Positions 45,123 to 54,218 are shown, counted from the stretch's first letter. The stretch is 64,000 nucleotides of DNA from Alphaproteobacteria bacterium (GCA_016783965.1 JADHVO010000004.1:400086-464085), one strand, 5' to 3'. Made by a program: numbers and translations. Notes: generated from the sequence alone by a model not told the origin.

Positions 45123-46250
45123 ATGCGCGCACTTTATATCCGTATCCTGAACCTCCTCCTGGCCGCGGTGATGATCCTGGCGCCGGTTACGCCGGCGTTG
45201 GCGTTTTCGCGGGTCAAGGACCTGGTCGAGGTGGAGGGCATCCGCGACAACATGCTGGTCGGCTATGGCCTGGTGGTCGGCCTGAACGGTTCGGGCGACA
45301 GCCTCAAGAACGCGCCGTTCACGCAGCAGTCGATCCAGACCATGCTGGAGCGGCTGGGCGTCAACACGCACGGCACGACGATGCAGACCAAGAACGTCGC
45401 CGCGGTGATGGTGACGGCGAACCTGCCCGCCTTCGCGGCGCAGGGCACGCGTATCGACGTGTCGGTGAGCGCGATGGGCGATTCCAAGTCGCTCCAGGGC
45501 GGCACGCTTCTGGTCACCACGCTGTTCGGCGCGGATGGACAGATCTATGCCGTGGCGCAGGGGCCGGTGGCGATCAGCGGCTTCGCAGCCGGCGGCGCGG
45601 CCGCTTCCGTCACGCAGGGCGTCCCGACGGCGGGGCGCATCGCCAACGGCGCGATCGTGGAACGCGAGATCGGCTTCACGCTGGCGAACGAGCACCAGCT
45701 GCGCCTGTCGCTGCACAATCCGGACACCACGACGGCCTCGCGCATCGCGAGCGCCATCAACGCCTATATCGGCAGCGGCATTGCGGACGCGACCGATCCG
45801 TCGACCGTGCGGCTCAACATCCCCGACACCTATCCGCGCGGCGTGATGGGCATGCTGACCGATCTCGACCAGGTGAAGGTCGATCCGGACGAGAAGGCGC
45901 GCGTCGTGATCGACGAGCAGTCCGGCGTGATTGTCATGGGCGCGGACGTGCGCATCTCCACCGTCGCCATCGCGCAGGGCAACCTCACCATCCGGGTCAC
46001 CGAGACGCCGCAGGTGAGCCAGCCGCAGCCCTTCTCCAACACCGGCACCACCACGACCGTGCCGCGCACGCAGATCCAGATCGACGACGGCAAGGGCAAC
46101 AAGATGGCCCTGCTGCACGAGGGCGTGTCGCTCCAGCAGCTGGTCAACGGGCTGAACGCGCTGGGCGTGGGGCCGCGCGACATCATCTCGATCCTCCAGG
46201 CGATCAAGGCGGCGGGCGCGCTCCAGGCCGACATCCAGGTGATCGGATGA
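45123..46250 (+). CDS. flgI: Flagellar P-ring protein FlgI
   Basis: 375 residues. Signal peptide (LNLLLAAVMILAPVTPALAF) and the family start RVKDLVEVEGIRDNMLVGYG followed by LVVGLNGSGDS. The end ALGVGPRDIISILQAIKAAG is the FlgI C-terminal signature. It polymerises around the rod in the peptidoglycan layer with help from FlgA (encoded at 9809). It overlaps flgJ by four bases (ATGA). Confidence 0.97.
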   Translation: MRALYIRILNLLLAAVMILAPVTPALAFSRVKDLVEVEGIRDNMLVGYGLVVGLNGSGDSLKNAPFTQQSIQTMLERLGVNTHGTTMQTKNVAAVMVTANLPAFAAQGTRIDVSVSAMGDSKSLQGGTLLVTTLFGADGQIYAVAQGPVAISGFAAGGAAASVTQGVPTAGRIANGAIVEREIGFTLANEHQLRLSLHNPDTTTASRIASAINAYIGSGIADATDPSTVRLNIPDTYPRGVMGMLTDLDQVKVDPDEKARVVIDEQSGVIVMGADVRISTVAIAQGNLTIRVTETPQVSQPQPFSNTGTTTTVPRTQIQIDDGKGNKMALLHEGVSLQQLVNGLNALGVGPRDIISILQAIKAAGALQADIQVIG

Positions 46251-46588
46251 GCGGGCCCCTTCCGATCGACGCCACGACGGCGATGAACGCGATGCGGCCG
46301 GCGATCCCGACCGTGCCGAAGAGCAGCGATCCGGCGACGATCAAGAAGGTCGCGCAGCAGTTCGAGGGCGTGTTCATCAGCCAGTTCCTGGGCGAGATGT
46401 TCAGCGGCATCCAGACCGACGGCCCGTTCGGCGGCGGCCAGGGCGAGGAGATGTTCCGCTCGCTGATGATCGACGAGTACGGCAGGCAGATCGCGACGCA
46501 GGGCGGGTTTGGCCTGTCGGCAGCGATCCAGCGCGAGATGCTGAAGATGCAGGAGACGAATGTTGGGTCCGCAAACGCAGCGCATTGA
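46247..46588 (+). CDS. flgJ: Rod-binding protein FlgJ (single domain)
   Basis: 113 residues. It has the rod-binding FlgJ N-terminal domain (KKVAQQFEGVFISQFLGEMF, then GQGEEMFRSLMIDEYGRQIA) but no muramidase domain, as is usual in Alphaproteobacteria, where the peptidoglycan hydrolase is a separate protein. The start ATG overlaps the flgI stop, and its end overlaps the next gene by 29 bases, so the three are translationally coupled. Confidence 0.94.
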   Translation: MSGPLPIDATTAMNAMRPAIPTVPKSSDPATIKKVAQQFEGVFISQFLGEMFSGIQTDGPFGGGQGEEMFRSLMIDEYGRQIATQGGFGLSAAIQREMLKMQETNVGSANAAH

Positions 46589-46985
46589 GCTCCTGACCCG
46601 CATGGCCGAGCGCCTGATCGAAGCGATCGAGGGCGATCTGGCGGCCCTGAAGGCGGGCAAGCCGCAGGAGATGCGCACGCTCGATCCCGAGGTACAGCGC
46701 CTGTCGGCGAGCTATGGCCGCGAGGCGGCGGGGCTGACGGCGGAAATCGCGAAGCAGGCGCCGGCCGTGGTGCGCGGCCGCTTCTTCGATGCGACAAAGC
46801 GGTTCAAGGAACTGCTCGAGCTGCACGCGCGGATGGTCACGAGTGTGCGCAACGCTTCCGAAGGCGTGATCAAGGCGGTGGCCGACGAGGTAAACCGCCA
46901 GGCGCAGCCGATGCGCACCTACAATCCCAACGCCGCGAGCTACGGCAAGCCCGCGCGGGCGATGGTGTACAACAGCGTGGTGTGA
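46560..46985 (+). CDS. FlgN/FlbY-like flagellar protein
   Basis: 141 residues, predominantly helical and coiled: RIELLTRMAERLIEAIEGDL, then RSFFD-free segment KRFKELLELHARMVTSVRNA. A FlgN-type export chaperone or the Caulobacter FlbY protein would fit by size, helicity and position after flgI-flgJ. The C-terminal RTYNPNAASYGKPARAMVYN is polar with an unusual late segment. The family call rests mostly on context. Confidence 0.65.
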   Translation: MLGPQTQRIELLTRMAERLIEAIEGDLAALKAGKPQEMRTLDPEVQRLSASYGREAAGLTAEIAKQAPAVVRGRFFDATKRFKELLELHARMVTSVRNASEGVIKAVADEVNRQAQPMRTYNPNAASYGKPARAMVYNSVV

Positions 46986-47045
46986 CGCGGCAGCAACGTC
47001 CGATCATTTGCGGGCAATTCATCCGTGCATTGAAATCGAACGCCG

Positions 47046-49895
47046 CTAGGCGATGGTGCTGAGGATCGCGCCGGCGATGCTGGTGTCGCCGCCGCCGGTG
47101 GTCGTGCTGGAAGCGCTCAGCATGTTGAGCGCCAGACTGTAGCTTGCGCTCTGCTGTTGCAGGTAGGGCGAGACGGTGCCGCTGGTGTTGCCGACCGTGG
47201 CCGCGGGCTGGGTCGGCGAGTTGGTCTTCTGATAGGCCGTCTGGATCGAGGACAGCACGCCCAGCAATTGCGAGCGCGCGAGGTCGGCGCCGGTCTTGGT
47301 CGACAGGTCGAAGCTGCCGGTCAGGCCAAGGCCGTAGGCCGGCAGCGCCTGGTTGGTGATGCTGTTGCCCGTCGAAGTGGAAAGCGTCGTCTGGCCGGCG
47401 ACGGCGGGCGCGGTGAGCGTGCCCGCCGGGAGGCCAAGGCGCGCGAGCGCGTTGAAGCCGGCCGGGCCCGCGAGGAGCGAGAGCGTCACGCCTGGATTGA
47501 CCGCGATCTTCAGGCTTGAGCCGGCACCGGTATAGTTCACCGACGCCGCGCCCGCGGTCTGGAGCTGGATGTTGATCTTCGTGGCAAGCGACTGAAGCGT
47601 CTCGCCCGGATCGATGTGGATGGTCGCGGTGCGCGACTGGGTGCCGGTGAACTGGATCTGGAAGCTGTCGCCCGCGCGCAGCGTGGTGTTGGCCTCGAGA
47701 TCGACGGTCTGGTTCGGATTGACCGTGCCGCGCGGCAGGCCGAGCGCATCGAGCACCGATGAGCCCGAGGTGTCGACGGCGACGCTCGCGCCGGTCGAGA
47801 CGCCGTCGAGGCCGCCGTACTGCTTCGTCCAGGTCGCGTGGCCGCTCGCATTCATCGCTGTCACGAACATGTTCGGCACGTTCTGGACGGTGCGCGTGGC
47901 GCCGGCGAAAGTGCCGGTGGTCGAGCCGGTGAGGTAGATCGTGCCGTCCGGGCCGACGGTGACGCCGCCCGCCTTTTCCTGTCCGCCGGTGCCGACATAG
48001 GAGACGAAATTGGCCGTCGCGCTCGAGCCTTTGTCGCCGATCGCGAAGACGAAGGCGTCGGCGCCGCCGGAGCTGGCATTGGCGATTGTCGCCTGGCCGC
48101 CCGCGGTCAGGCTGCCGTTCTGCGTCGTGCCCGAGACATAGACGTTGCTGCCGCTGACGGTGAGACCGCCGATCGAGCCGCCGGCCTGAAGATCGCCGAG
48201 GTCTTTTGTCCACACCGGCGTCGAGCGCGCATCGCCATTGGCATATTTGCTGATGATGGCGTGGCCGTTCTGCACGCTTGCGACATAGAGGCTGCCGTCG
48301 GACGCGGTCGCGGTGGCCGACACGGTGTCCGAACCCGGAGTGCCGAACTGCTTTTCGTAGACGACGTTGCCCTTCTTATCGAGCTGGGCGACATACGCAT
48401 CCTGGCCGCCGGCCGAAGTCTGGCCGGAGCCGATCACACCGCCCGACACCTGACCGCCGACGAAAACATTGCCGGTCGAATCGACGCTGACCGAGGTCGC
48501 CTGGTTCTGCGACAGGGTCTGGATCTGCTTGATCCAGGTCTGGTTGCCCTGCGCGTCGTATTTCGCGACAAAGGTGTCGACATTGCCGTTGTTGACCGAG
48601 GCGGTGGTCAGCGGCGCATTGTCGGATCCCGCAATGACGACGCCACCGGTCGGATCGAGAGCCAGCGTCGTGCCCGTGGCGGTGCCGGTGGCGCCCAGCA
48701 TGCGGGTCCACAGCACGTTGCCGGCGGAATCGTATTTGGTGAGCACCGCGTCCTGGGTGCCCTGGTTGATCTGGTTGCCGAAACTGCCGTTGGTGCTGCC
48801 GAGCGTGTAGACGTTGCCCTGCGCGTCGACGACGGTCGAGGCCGCGGTGGACGTACTGCCCTTGGTGGTCGGACTGGTGTTGACGCTGAACGACGATGTC
48901 GGACTGCCGCCGAGACCGCTGAGCTTGATCAGGCGGCCCTGCTGGTCCGCCGCCGCCGTCGTCGAGGTCGTGCCACCGGCATTTGTGGTGGTGGTCGTGA
49001 CCGCGTTCGCGTTGCCGGTGTTGCCGGCGATGTACAATGAGGGCGTGGCGGAGGCCGAGGACAGGCTCACCTGCTCCACGCCGCCGGGCGCGATTTGCAG
49101 GCCGTAGGTGGCCTTGGCGGGCAGGTCGATCGTGCCCGAGGTCATCACCTTCTGGAAGCGCGTGCTGAAACCCGCGGCCGAGAGCTGCTGGTTGGTGTAG
49201 ATGACGATGTTATCGAGCGTGAGCGGGCCGGAAATCTTCGACAGGTCGATGTTGACGTTGGTGGTCGTGCCGCCCTTCTTGATCGCGACCGTGAAGCTGT
49301 CCGTCGACGAGACGCCGGGCAGCGCGTTGCCGATGTTCGCGCCCGAAACCAGCGTCTTGGTCTGATAGTCGAAGCTGCCGAACGGCACGGTGGCGGTCGA
49401 CGTGACCGACGCGGTCGGGTTCGCGGCCTGGAGCTTGAAATTGTTGAACGTCGTACTCGCGACATAGTTCTGGACCTGCTGCAAACCGGCCTGGAAACGC
49501 GTGTTGAGACCGGCAAGCTGGCCCGACGTCATGCCGTCGCGCTGGCCCATCTTGGCGATGTAGGCGAGCGTGTTCACCGCGGTGTAGAGCGAGAAGAGCT
49601 TCTGGTTGTCCTGCTCCGTCTTGCCGTCGACGGTCGAGGGTGTGAGCACCGGCACCTTGGACGTATCGAGGAAGTTCGTGGTGCCGAGCACCTTCGCATC
49701 CATCGTCTGCTGCGCCGGCGGCAGGATCGACCATGGCGTGACGTCGTTGGCGGTCGCGCTGTTCGGGCCCGACAACGGATTGGCAGTGCTGGCCACGGCG
49801 CCGCCCGACGCCTGCGATGCACTGAGCAACGTCGACGTGGTCAGCTTCGATTGATAGAAGCTGAGCAGCAGATTTGGGTCGAAGGAGACGGACAC
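47046..49895 (-). CDS. FlaEY-like protein with SBBP-type beta-propeller repeats
   Basis: 949 residues. The N-terminus (FDPNLLLSFYQSKLTTSTLL) is flagellin-associated-like and not a signal peptide. Residues ~375-700 hold a series of SBBP-type repeats such as VLTKYDSAGNVLWTRMLGAT, FVAKYDAQGNQTWIKQIQTL and YVAQLDKKGNVVYEKQFGTP. The C-terminus is Thr/Ala/Ser-rich (SIQTAYQKTNSPTQPAATVG, then SYSLALNMLSASSTTTGGG) and resembles axial or flagellin helices. Size and location next to an FlmG-like gene and flagellin resemble Caulobacter FlaEY, which affects flagellin expression. The name is therefore a cautious transfer. Confidence 0.65.
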   Translation of the reverse strand: MSVSFDPNLLLSFYQSKLTTSTLLSASQASGGAVASTANPLSGPNSATANDVTPWSILPPAQQTMDAKVLGTTNFLDTSKVPVLTPSTVDGKTEQDNQKLFSLYTAVNTLAYIAKMGQRDGMTSGQLAGLNTRFQAGLQQVQNYVASTTFNNFKLQAANPTASVTSTATVPFGSFDYQTKTLVSGANIGNALPGVSSTDSFTVAIKKGGTTTNVNIDLSKISGPLTLDNIVIYTNQQLSAAGFSTRFQKVMTSGTIDLPAKATYGLQIAPGGVEQVSLSSASATPSLYIAGNTGNANAVTTTTTNAGGTTSTTAAADQQGRLIKLSGLGGSPTSSFSVNTSPTTKGSTSTAASTVVDAQGNVYTLGSTNGSFGNQINQGTQDAVLTKYDSAGNVLWTRMLGATGTATGTTLALDPTGGVVIAGSDNAPLTTASVNNGNVDTFVAKYDAQGNQTWIKQIQTLSQNQATSVSVDSTGNVFVGGQVSGGVIGSGQTSAGGQDAYVAQLDKKGNVVYEKQFGTPGSDTVSATATASDGSLYVASVQNGHAIISKYANGDARSTPVWTKDLGDLQAGGSIGGLTVSGSNVYVSGTTQNGSLTAGGQATIANASSGGADAFVFAIGDKGSSATANFVSYVGTGGQEKAGGVTVGPDGTIYLTGSTTGTFAGATRTVQNVPNMFVTAMNASGHATWTKQYGGLDGVSTGASVAVDTSGSSVLDALGLPRGTVNPNQTVDLEANTTLRAGDSFQIQFTGTQSRTATIHIDPGETLQSLATKINIQLQTAGAASVNYTGAGSSLKIAVNPGVTLSLLAGPAGFNALARLGLPAGTLTAPAVAGQTTLSTSTGNSITNQALPAYGLGLTGSFDLSTKTGADLARSQLLGVLSSIQTAYQKTNSPTQPAATVGNTSGTVSPYLQQQSASYSLALNMLSASSTTTGGGDTSIAGAILSTIA

Positions 49896-49946
49896 GTCCC
49901 TTTTCCCAGCCCTTTGAATACAGCGGTTATTGTCGCGGCGCGGTCG

Positions 49947-49961
49947 TTAAGCGGGGCTTAA
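49947..49961. promoter_or_regulatory. CtrA-type box 1 between flaEY-like gene and flmG
   Basis: TTAAGCGGGGCTTAA is an exact TTAA-N7-TTAA match in the 124-base divergent gap. It is itself a palindrome (TTAAGC...GCTTAA). Confidence 0.7.
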
Positions 49962-49980
49962 GTCGTGCGGCGAAAGGTGC

Positions 49981-49995
49981 TTAAGCGGACCTTAA
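49981..49995. promoter_or_regulatory. CtrA-type box 2 between flaEY-like gene and flmG
   Basis: TTAAGCGGACCTTAA, again an exact TTAA-N7-TTAA match, 34 bases after box 1 (start to start) and 25 bases before flmG. Confidence 0.7.
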
Positions 49996-50019
49996 TCCGG
50001 CGATGCGTATTGTGCGCGT

Positions 50020-51543
50020 ATGTCCCTCGCCCATGCACCCACCGATCCGTACCAGGCCGGCCTGAAGCTTTCGGCTTCCGGACGGCACCTCGAAGCCATT
50101 GCGCAGTATGAGCGCGCCTTGGCGATCGCGCCGGACGATGCGCGCGTGCTGTTCGCGCTCGGCAATACGGCGCGCACGCTGGGGATGGCGGGACCGGCGG
50201 CGGAATTCTTCCGCCGCGTGCTGGCGGCCGAGCCGGACCGGCTGGAAGCTGTCGTGTCCCTTGCCAATCTGTTGCGCGCGCAGGGGCAGTTCGATGCCGC
50301 GATGGCCCTGCTGAACCCGGCGCTGGCGCGCGATCCTTCCGCGCCGGAGCTGTGGCTGACGATCGGTTCCACCCATCGCGAGATCGGAAATCATGCGGAG
50401 GCCGAACGCTGCTATCGCGAAGCCGTGGGCCTGCGACCCGACTATGCCGAGGCGCTGGGCAACCTGGCGGACCTGCTGACGGATCGCGGCGAGACCGCCG
50501 AGGCGCTGGCGCTTTATGACGCGGCGGTGCGGTTTGCGCCGGACAATGCGCAGGCGAAGCTGAACCGCGCGGTGCTGCACCTGCTGGGCGGCAACCTGAA
50601 GGACGGCTGGAAGGATTATCAGGCGCGGCTGAAAGTGCCGGGCAAGGCGCCGGTGCCGGAGCATTCCCTGATGCGGTGGTCGGGCGGATCGCTGAAGAAG
50701 ACGCGGCTGCTGGTCAGCGCGGAACAGGGCGTGGGCGACCACCTGATGTTCGCGTCGATGATCCCCGATCTTGCGGCGCGCGCGGAGGCCGACGGCGGCA
50801 GCGTGGTGCTGGAATGCGATCCGCGTCTGGTGGAGTTGTTCGCGCGGTCGTTCGCCGGCGTGACCGTGCATGGCTGGGACCTGGAGACGCGCGGCGGGGT
50901 CACGCGGGCGCGCTATGGCTGGTTGAAATCGGTCGGCGGCGCGAATGCGTTTGTCGAGATGGGCTCGCTGCCGAAGATCTTGCGCGGGTCGATCGAGGCT
51001 TTCCCGCGGCCGAACGCCTACCTGAAGCCTGATGCTTTGCAGAAGGCGGTGTGGGGCGGCGCACTGGCCGGGGTCGGCATGGGGCCGTTCATCGGCGTGT
51101 GCTGGCGGAGCGGCAGGTCGGGCGGACACCGTTCGTTGCAGTATGCGCCGCTGGAGGCGTGGGCCGCGTTCATCCGCGAGCTGCCTGGCGTGGTGGTGAA
51201 CGCGCAGTACGATGCTTCGCCGGACGAGATCGAAAAGCTGAGCGCGCTGGCGGGGCGGCCGATCCTGACGATCGACGGGCTGGACCAGAAGAACGAGCTG
51301 GACCGCAGCGCGGCGCTGCTGGCGTCGCTCGACGCCGTTGTGACGGCGCCGACAGCGGTGTCGTGGCTGGCCGCCGGGGTGGGCGTGGACACCTACAAGG
51401 TGCTGTACGACACGAGCTGGACCTCGCTGGGGCAGAGCTATGAGCCGTTCGGGCCGTCGTGCGAGCTGATGATGCCGGCGACGCGCGGTGATTGGGCGGA
51501 CCTGTTTGCGAAAACGCTAGTGCGCCTCAAGGAGCGCGTCTAA
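50020..51543 (+). CDS. flmG: FlmG-like flagellin glycosyltransferase (TPR plus GT-B-like domain)
   Basis: 507 residues. The N-terminal ~200 residues are TPR repeats (for example HLEAIAQYERALAIAPDDAR, AAEFFRRVLAAEPDRLEAVV, AERCYREAVGLRPDYAEALG). The C-terminal ~300 residues have a GT-B/GT9-like fold: TRLLVSAEQGVGDHLMFASM, a WRSGRSGGHRS loop and LASLDAVVTAPTAVSWLAAG. In Caulobacter FlmG uses TPRs to bind flagellin and transfers nonulosonic acid onto it. Adjacent NeuB-, SpsF/SpsG-type and flagellin genes support that role. Its stop overlaps the stop of the convergent fusion gene. Confidence 0.82.
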   Translation: MSLAHAPTDPYQAGLKLSASGRHLEAIAQYERALAIAPDDARVLFALGNTARTLGMAGPAAEFFRRVLAAEPDRLEAVVSLANLLRAQGQFDAAMALLNPALARDPSAPELWLTIGSTHREIGNHAEAERCYREAVGLRPDYAEALGNLADLLTDRGETAEALALYDAAVRFAPDNAQAKLNRAVLHLLGGNLKDGWKDYQARLKVPGKAPVPEHSLMRWSGGSLKKTRLLVSAEQGVGDHLMFASMIPDLAARAEADGGSVVLECDPRLVELFARSFAGVTVHGWDLETRGGVTRARYGWLKSVGGANAFVEMGSLPKILRGSIEAFPRPNAYLKPDALQKAVWGGALAGVGMGPFIGVCWRSGRSGGHRSLQYAPLEAWAAFIRELPGVVVNAQYDASPDEIEKLSALAGRPILTIDGLDQKNELDRSAALLASLDAVVTAPTAVSWLAAGVGVDTYKVLYDTSWTSLGQSYEPFGPSCELMMPATRGDWADLFAKTLVRLKERV

Positions 51544-53339
51544 GCGGCGCGCATGCCGGCGCGGCGGGCGGTCAATTCCCTTGCGAGATCGGCGGCGATG
51601 CGGGCGGGGCCCTGGCCATCGATGGTCATGAGGCCGGCGGCGCGCATTTCGCGGCGGCGGGTGGAGTCGCCCAAGAGCTTCGACACGCTGCGCGCGATGA
51701 TGTCGTCCGACGCGGCTTCCGCGACGCCGAGCGAGAGACCCATGCCGGCCTTCTCGAACGCCGACGCGGACTGGGCGTGGTCTTCGGTGAGGCAGAGATA
51801 GAGCGACGGGACGCCGAAGGCGGCGAGTTCGTAGGCGGTCACACCGAAGGCGCAGAGCGCGACGTCGGCGCGGGCGAATTCGGGCGCAAGGTCCTCGGCG
51901 CCCTCGATGGTCTCGAAGTTGGAGCGGAGCTGCACGATCTGGCGAGCGATGCGTTCGCGTTCGGCCATGCCAGGGCCGATGACAAAACGGGCGCGGAAGG
52001 TGGGTTCGAGTTTCGCCAGCGCGCGTGCGCAGCGGAGCGTGAGTTCGAACGGATCGCTGCCGCCCATGGAGACGAGCAACGTCGAGCGGCCGGGTTGCGG
52101 ACGGGCGTTCGCGGTTTGCGAAGCGCCGAGCAGCGACCATTCCCAGCCAATGCGCGGGGCGCAACGCGCGCCGTGCCAGTCGAGATCGAAGGCCTGCGGC
52201 ACGGGCGGATAGTAGGCGAGATCGGTAACGAGGCGGCGGTCGGAGCCGTCGTCGATCACGGCGGAGAGGCGCACGCGGAGCGCCAGCTCGGCCAGTTCGC
52301 GGCGCGACGGGCCTTCGCGGTAGTCGCACAGGAGCATGTCAGGCGCGTGCGTTTCGATCATGTTTTCCAGGCTTTCGCCGTTCAAGAGGGTGGCAGCAAA
52401 GCCGGCGCGGCGGATGGGTTCGCAGGCGTCCTCGCTGCCGTTGACAGCGAAGACCGAGCCGACGCCTTCGCGGTCGCGCAGCGCACGGGCGAGCGCGACC
52501 ATGCGCTTGACGTGGCCGTAGCCGAACCTGCCGCCGCCGTCGCAGCGGATGAGCGCGAGGCCGCCGGCCTTGGCGGCCAGCTCCTTCTGCTTCACATGCG
52601 CGTTGATGCTGCGCAGCGCAGGCTCGCGTTCGAGCAGGAGCAGGATGTCGGCAAGCGAGGCTTCGCCTGCTTTTGCGGTCATGCGGCCGTGGACCGCTTC
52701 GATGAAGGTGAGATCGTCGGGCGTGTCGACGGTGAGGCGGCCGCCCTCGCGCGCGAGCTCCGGATAGGCACCGGCGCGGGCGATGGGGACGAAGTCGGGA
52801 TGGAGCTTGAAATAGCCGGTGACGTGCTCGCGCGCGACGGGATCGGCGGCAGCGTCCATCATCAGCTTGTCGAGCGCGGTGCGTGAGAACGGATCGACTC
52901 CCTCATGCGCGGTGACCGCGCCGTCTTCCATCAGCACATAGCCGCCGCCCTGCGCGATCATCGCGGTGAGCAGGTGGTCGATGAAGCCGGCGTCGAGAAA
53001 GGGCGCATCGGAAGAGACGCGAACGATGATGTCGGCGTCGGTCGCCTCCGCGGCGAGCGCGAAACGCCGGAGCACATTGTCTTCCGGGCCACGGATCACG
53101 GTCACGCCGTTCTGGCGGCCGAATTCGACGATGGCGTCGTCGAGCGGGTTGGTTGTGGTCGCGATGGCGACGTCCTCGATCAGCGAGGATTTCCTCAGGC
53201 GGTGGACGATGTGCCAGAGCAGCGGCCGGCCGGCGATGGGCTTCAGCACCTTGCCGGGCAAACGCGTCGAGCCCATGCGGGCCTGGATGATCGCAACAAT
53301 CCGGAGGTGCTCGCTGTCGCTCAAGCGACGGATTCCCAT
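51540..53339 (-). CDS. Fusion of SpsF-type cytidylyltransferase and SpsG/PseG-type hydrolase
   Basis: 599 residues from ATG 53339 (TTG 53324 possible). Residues ~13-250 are a nonulosonate cytidylyltransferase of the SpsF type, with IVAIIQARMGSTRLPGKVLK and ADIIVRVSSDAPFLDAGFID. Residues ~280-599 form a PseG/SpsG-like domain with IRCDGGGRFGYGHVKRMVAL, STLLVSMGGSDPFELTLRCA and ARADVALCAFGVTAYELAAFG-type segments. In Caulobacter the two activities are separate proteins (FlmC and FlmD). CMP activation and release of the sugar from UDP would be joined in one chain. It overlaps the NeuB-like gene by 19 bases. Confidence 0.86.
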   Translation of the reverse strand: MGIRRLSDSEHLRIVAIIQARMGSTRLPGKVLKPIAGRPLLWHIVHRLRKSSLIEDVAIATTTNPLDDAIVEFGRQNGVTVIRGPEDNVLRRFALAAEATDADIIVRVSSDAPFLDAGFIDHLLTAMIAQGGGYVLMEDGAVTAHEGVDPFSRTALDKLMMDAAADPVAREHVTGYFKLHPDFVPIARAGAYPELAREGGRLTVDTPDDLTFIEAVHGRMTAKAGEASLADILLLLEREPALRSINAHVKQKELAAKAGGLALIRCDGGGRFGYGHVKRMVALARALRDREGVGSVFAVNGSEDACEPIRRAGFAATLLNGESLENMIETHAPDMLLCDYREGPSRRELAELALRVRLSAVIDDGSDRRLVTDLAYYPPVPQAFDLDWHGARCAPRIGWEWSLLGASQTANARPQPGRSTLLVSMGGSDPFELTLRCARALAKLEPTFRARFVIGPGMAERERIARQIVQLRSNFETIEGAEDLAPEFARADVALCAFGVTAYELAAFGVPSLYLCLTEDHAQSASAFEKAGMGLSLGVAEAASDDIIARSVSKLLGDSTRRREMRAAGLMTIDGQGPARIAADLARELTARRAGMRAA

Positions 53340-54175
53340 ACAGCTCGCACGTGGCGAAGCGGACGCATGCCGTCCGACGGGTCGGCGCGCCATTCGCGGT
53401 CGGAGAGCTCGGATGGCTGTGGACCCTTGAAGCCGGTGCCGTCGGCGACCAGCGACTCCTTGATGCGCGCGATGACCGGCGCGATTTCGCCCGGCAGCCA
53501 GCAGTGGCCGGCGGCATATTCGGCGCCCTTGCCTTCGAGATCGAGGTGGAATTCGACGCAGGTTGCGCCCCAGCGGTGGATGGCGCGCTCGATCACGGCG
53601 GGGCGGCGCGTGTGGTCGGACCAGCCGACCTTGCAGCCGGTGGCGTCGCGGATCGCGGCGATGGCAGAGAGATTGGCTTCGGCCGCGGGCGTCGGATAGG
53701 CACTGACGCAATGGAGCAGCGTGATATCGGACGCACCGGCGCGCTTCAGCGTGTTGGCGGCGTGCGCGATCTCCTCCATCGTGGCCATGCCGGTGGAGAG
53801 AACGACGGGCTTGCCGGTCTTTGCGCAGGCTTCGAGCAGTGGCGTGACCAGCAGCTCGTAGGATGCGATCTTGTAGAACGAGACGTAGGGACGCAGTTCC
53901 TGCACGGCTTCGAGATAAAAGGGCGTGCAGGAGAACTGGATTTTGCGTTCGGCACAGTGCGCAGCCAGCGGCGCGAGATGCGCGAGCGGGAGTTCCCATT
54001 GCTTGCGGGCGCGGTGCTTCTCGCTGCGCGACAGGACCTCGGGCGCGAACATGCGGTCGATCTTGAAGAGCTGGAACTTCACGGCGTCGCAGCCGGCATC
54101 GGCGGCGGCATCGACGAAGGCGAGCGCGCGGGTGAGATCGCGGTCATGGTTCGAAGAGGCTTCGGCGATGAACAT
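53321..54175 (-). CDS. NeuB/SpsE/PseI family nonulosonate synthase
   Basis: 284 residues. The start FIAEASSNHDRDLTRALAFV, then GCDAVKFQLFKIDRMFAPEV and YKIASYELLVTPLLEACAKT, LHCVSAYPTPAAEANLSAIA and VGWSDHTRRPAVIERAIHRW define the NeuB TIM barrel, which condenses a hexose-derived aldehyde with PEP. The C-terminal antifreeze-like (SAF) domain of full-length NeuB is missing, as in some SpsE-like short forms. Whether it makes pseudaminic, legionaminic or another acid cannot be read from sequence. Confidence 0.9.
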   Translation of the reverse strand: MFIAEASSNHDRDLTRALAFVDAAADAGCDAVKFQLFKIDRMFAPEVLSRSEKHRARKQWELPLAHLAPLAAHCAERKIQFSCTPFYLEAVQELRPYVSFYKIASYELLVTPLLEACAKTGKPVVLSTGMATMEEIAHAANTLKRAGASDITLLHCVSAYPTPAAEANLSAIAAIRDATGCKVGWSDHTRRPAVIERAIHRWGATCVEFHLDLEGKGAEYAAGHCWLPGEIAPVIARIKESLVADGTGFKGPQPSELSDREWRADPSDGMRPLRHVRAVWESVA

Positions 54176-54203
54176 CGGCGCGCGGACCAGCTCCCAATTG
54201 CTC

Positions 54204-54218
54204 TTAACCGTTTCTAAA
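54204..54218. promoter_or_regulatory. Near-consensus CtrA box between NeuB-like gene and the glycan operon
   Basis: TTAACCGTTTCTAAA fits TTAA-N7-TTAA except for one base in the second half. It lies in the 83-base divergent gap. A perfect palindrome, CTCGTTAACGAG, follows at 54236-54247, 11 bases before the methyltransferase start. Confidence 0.4.
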
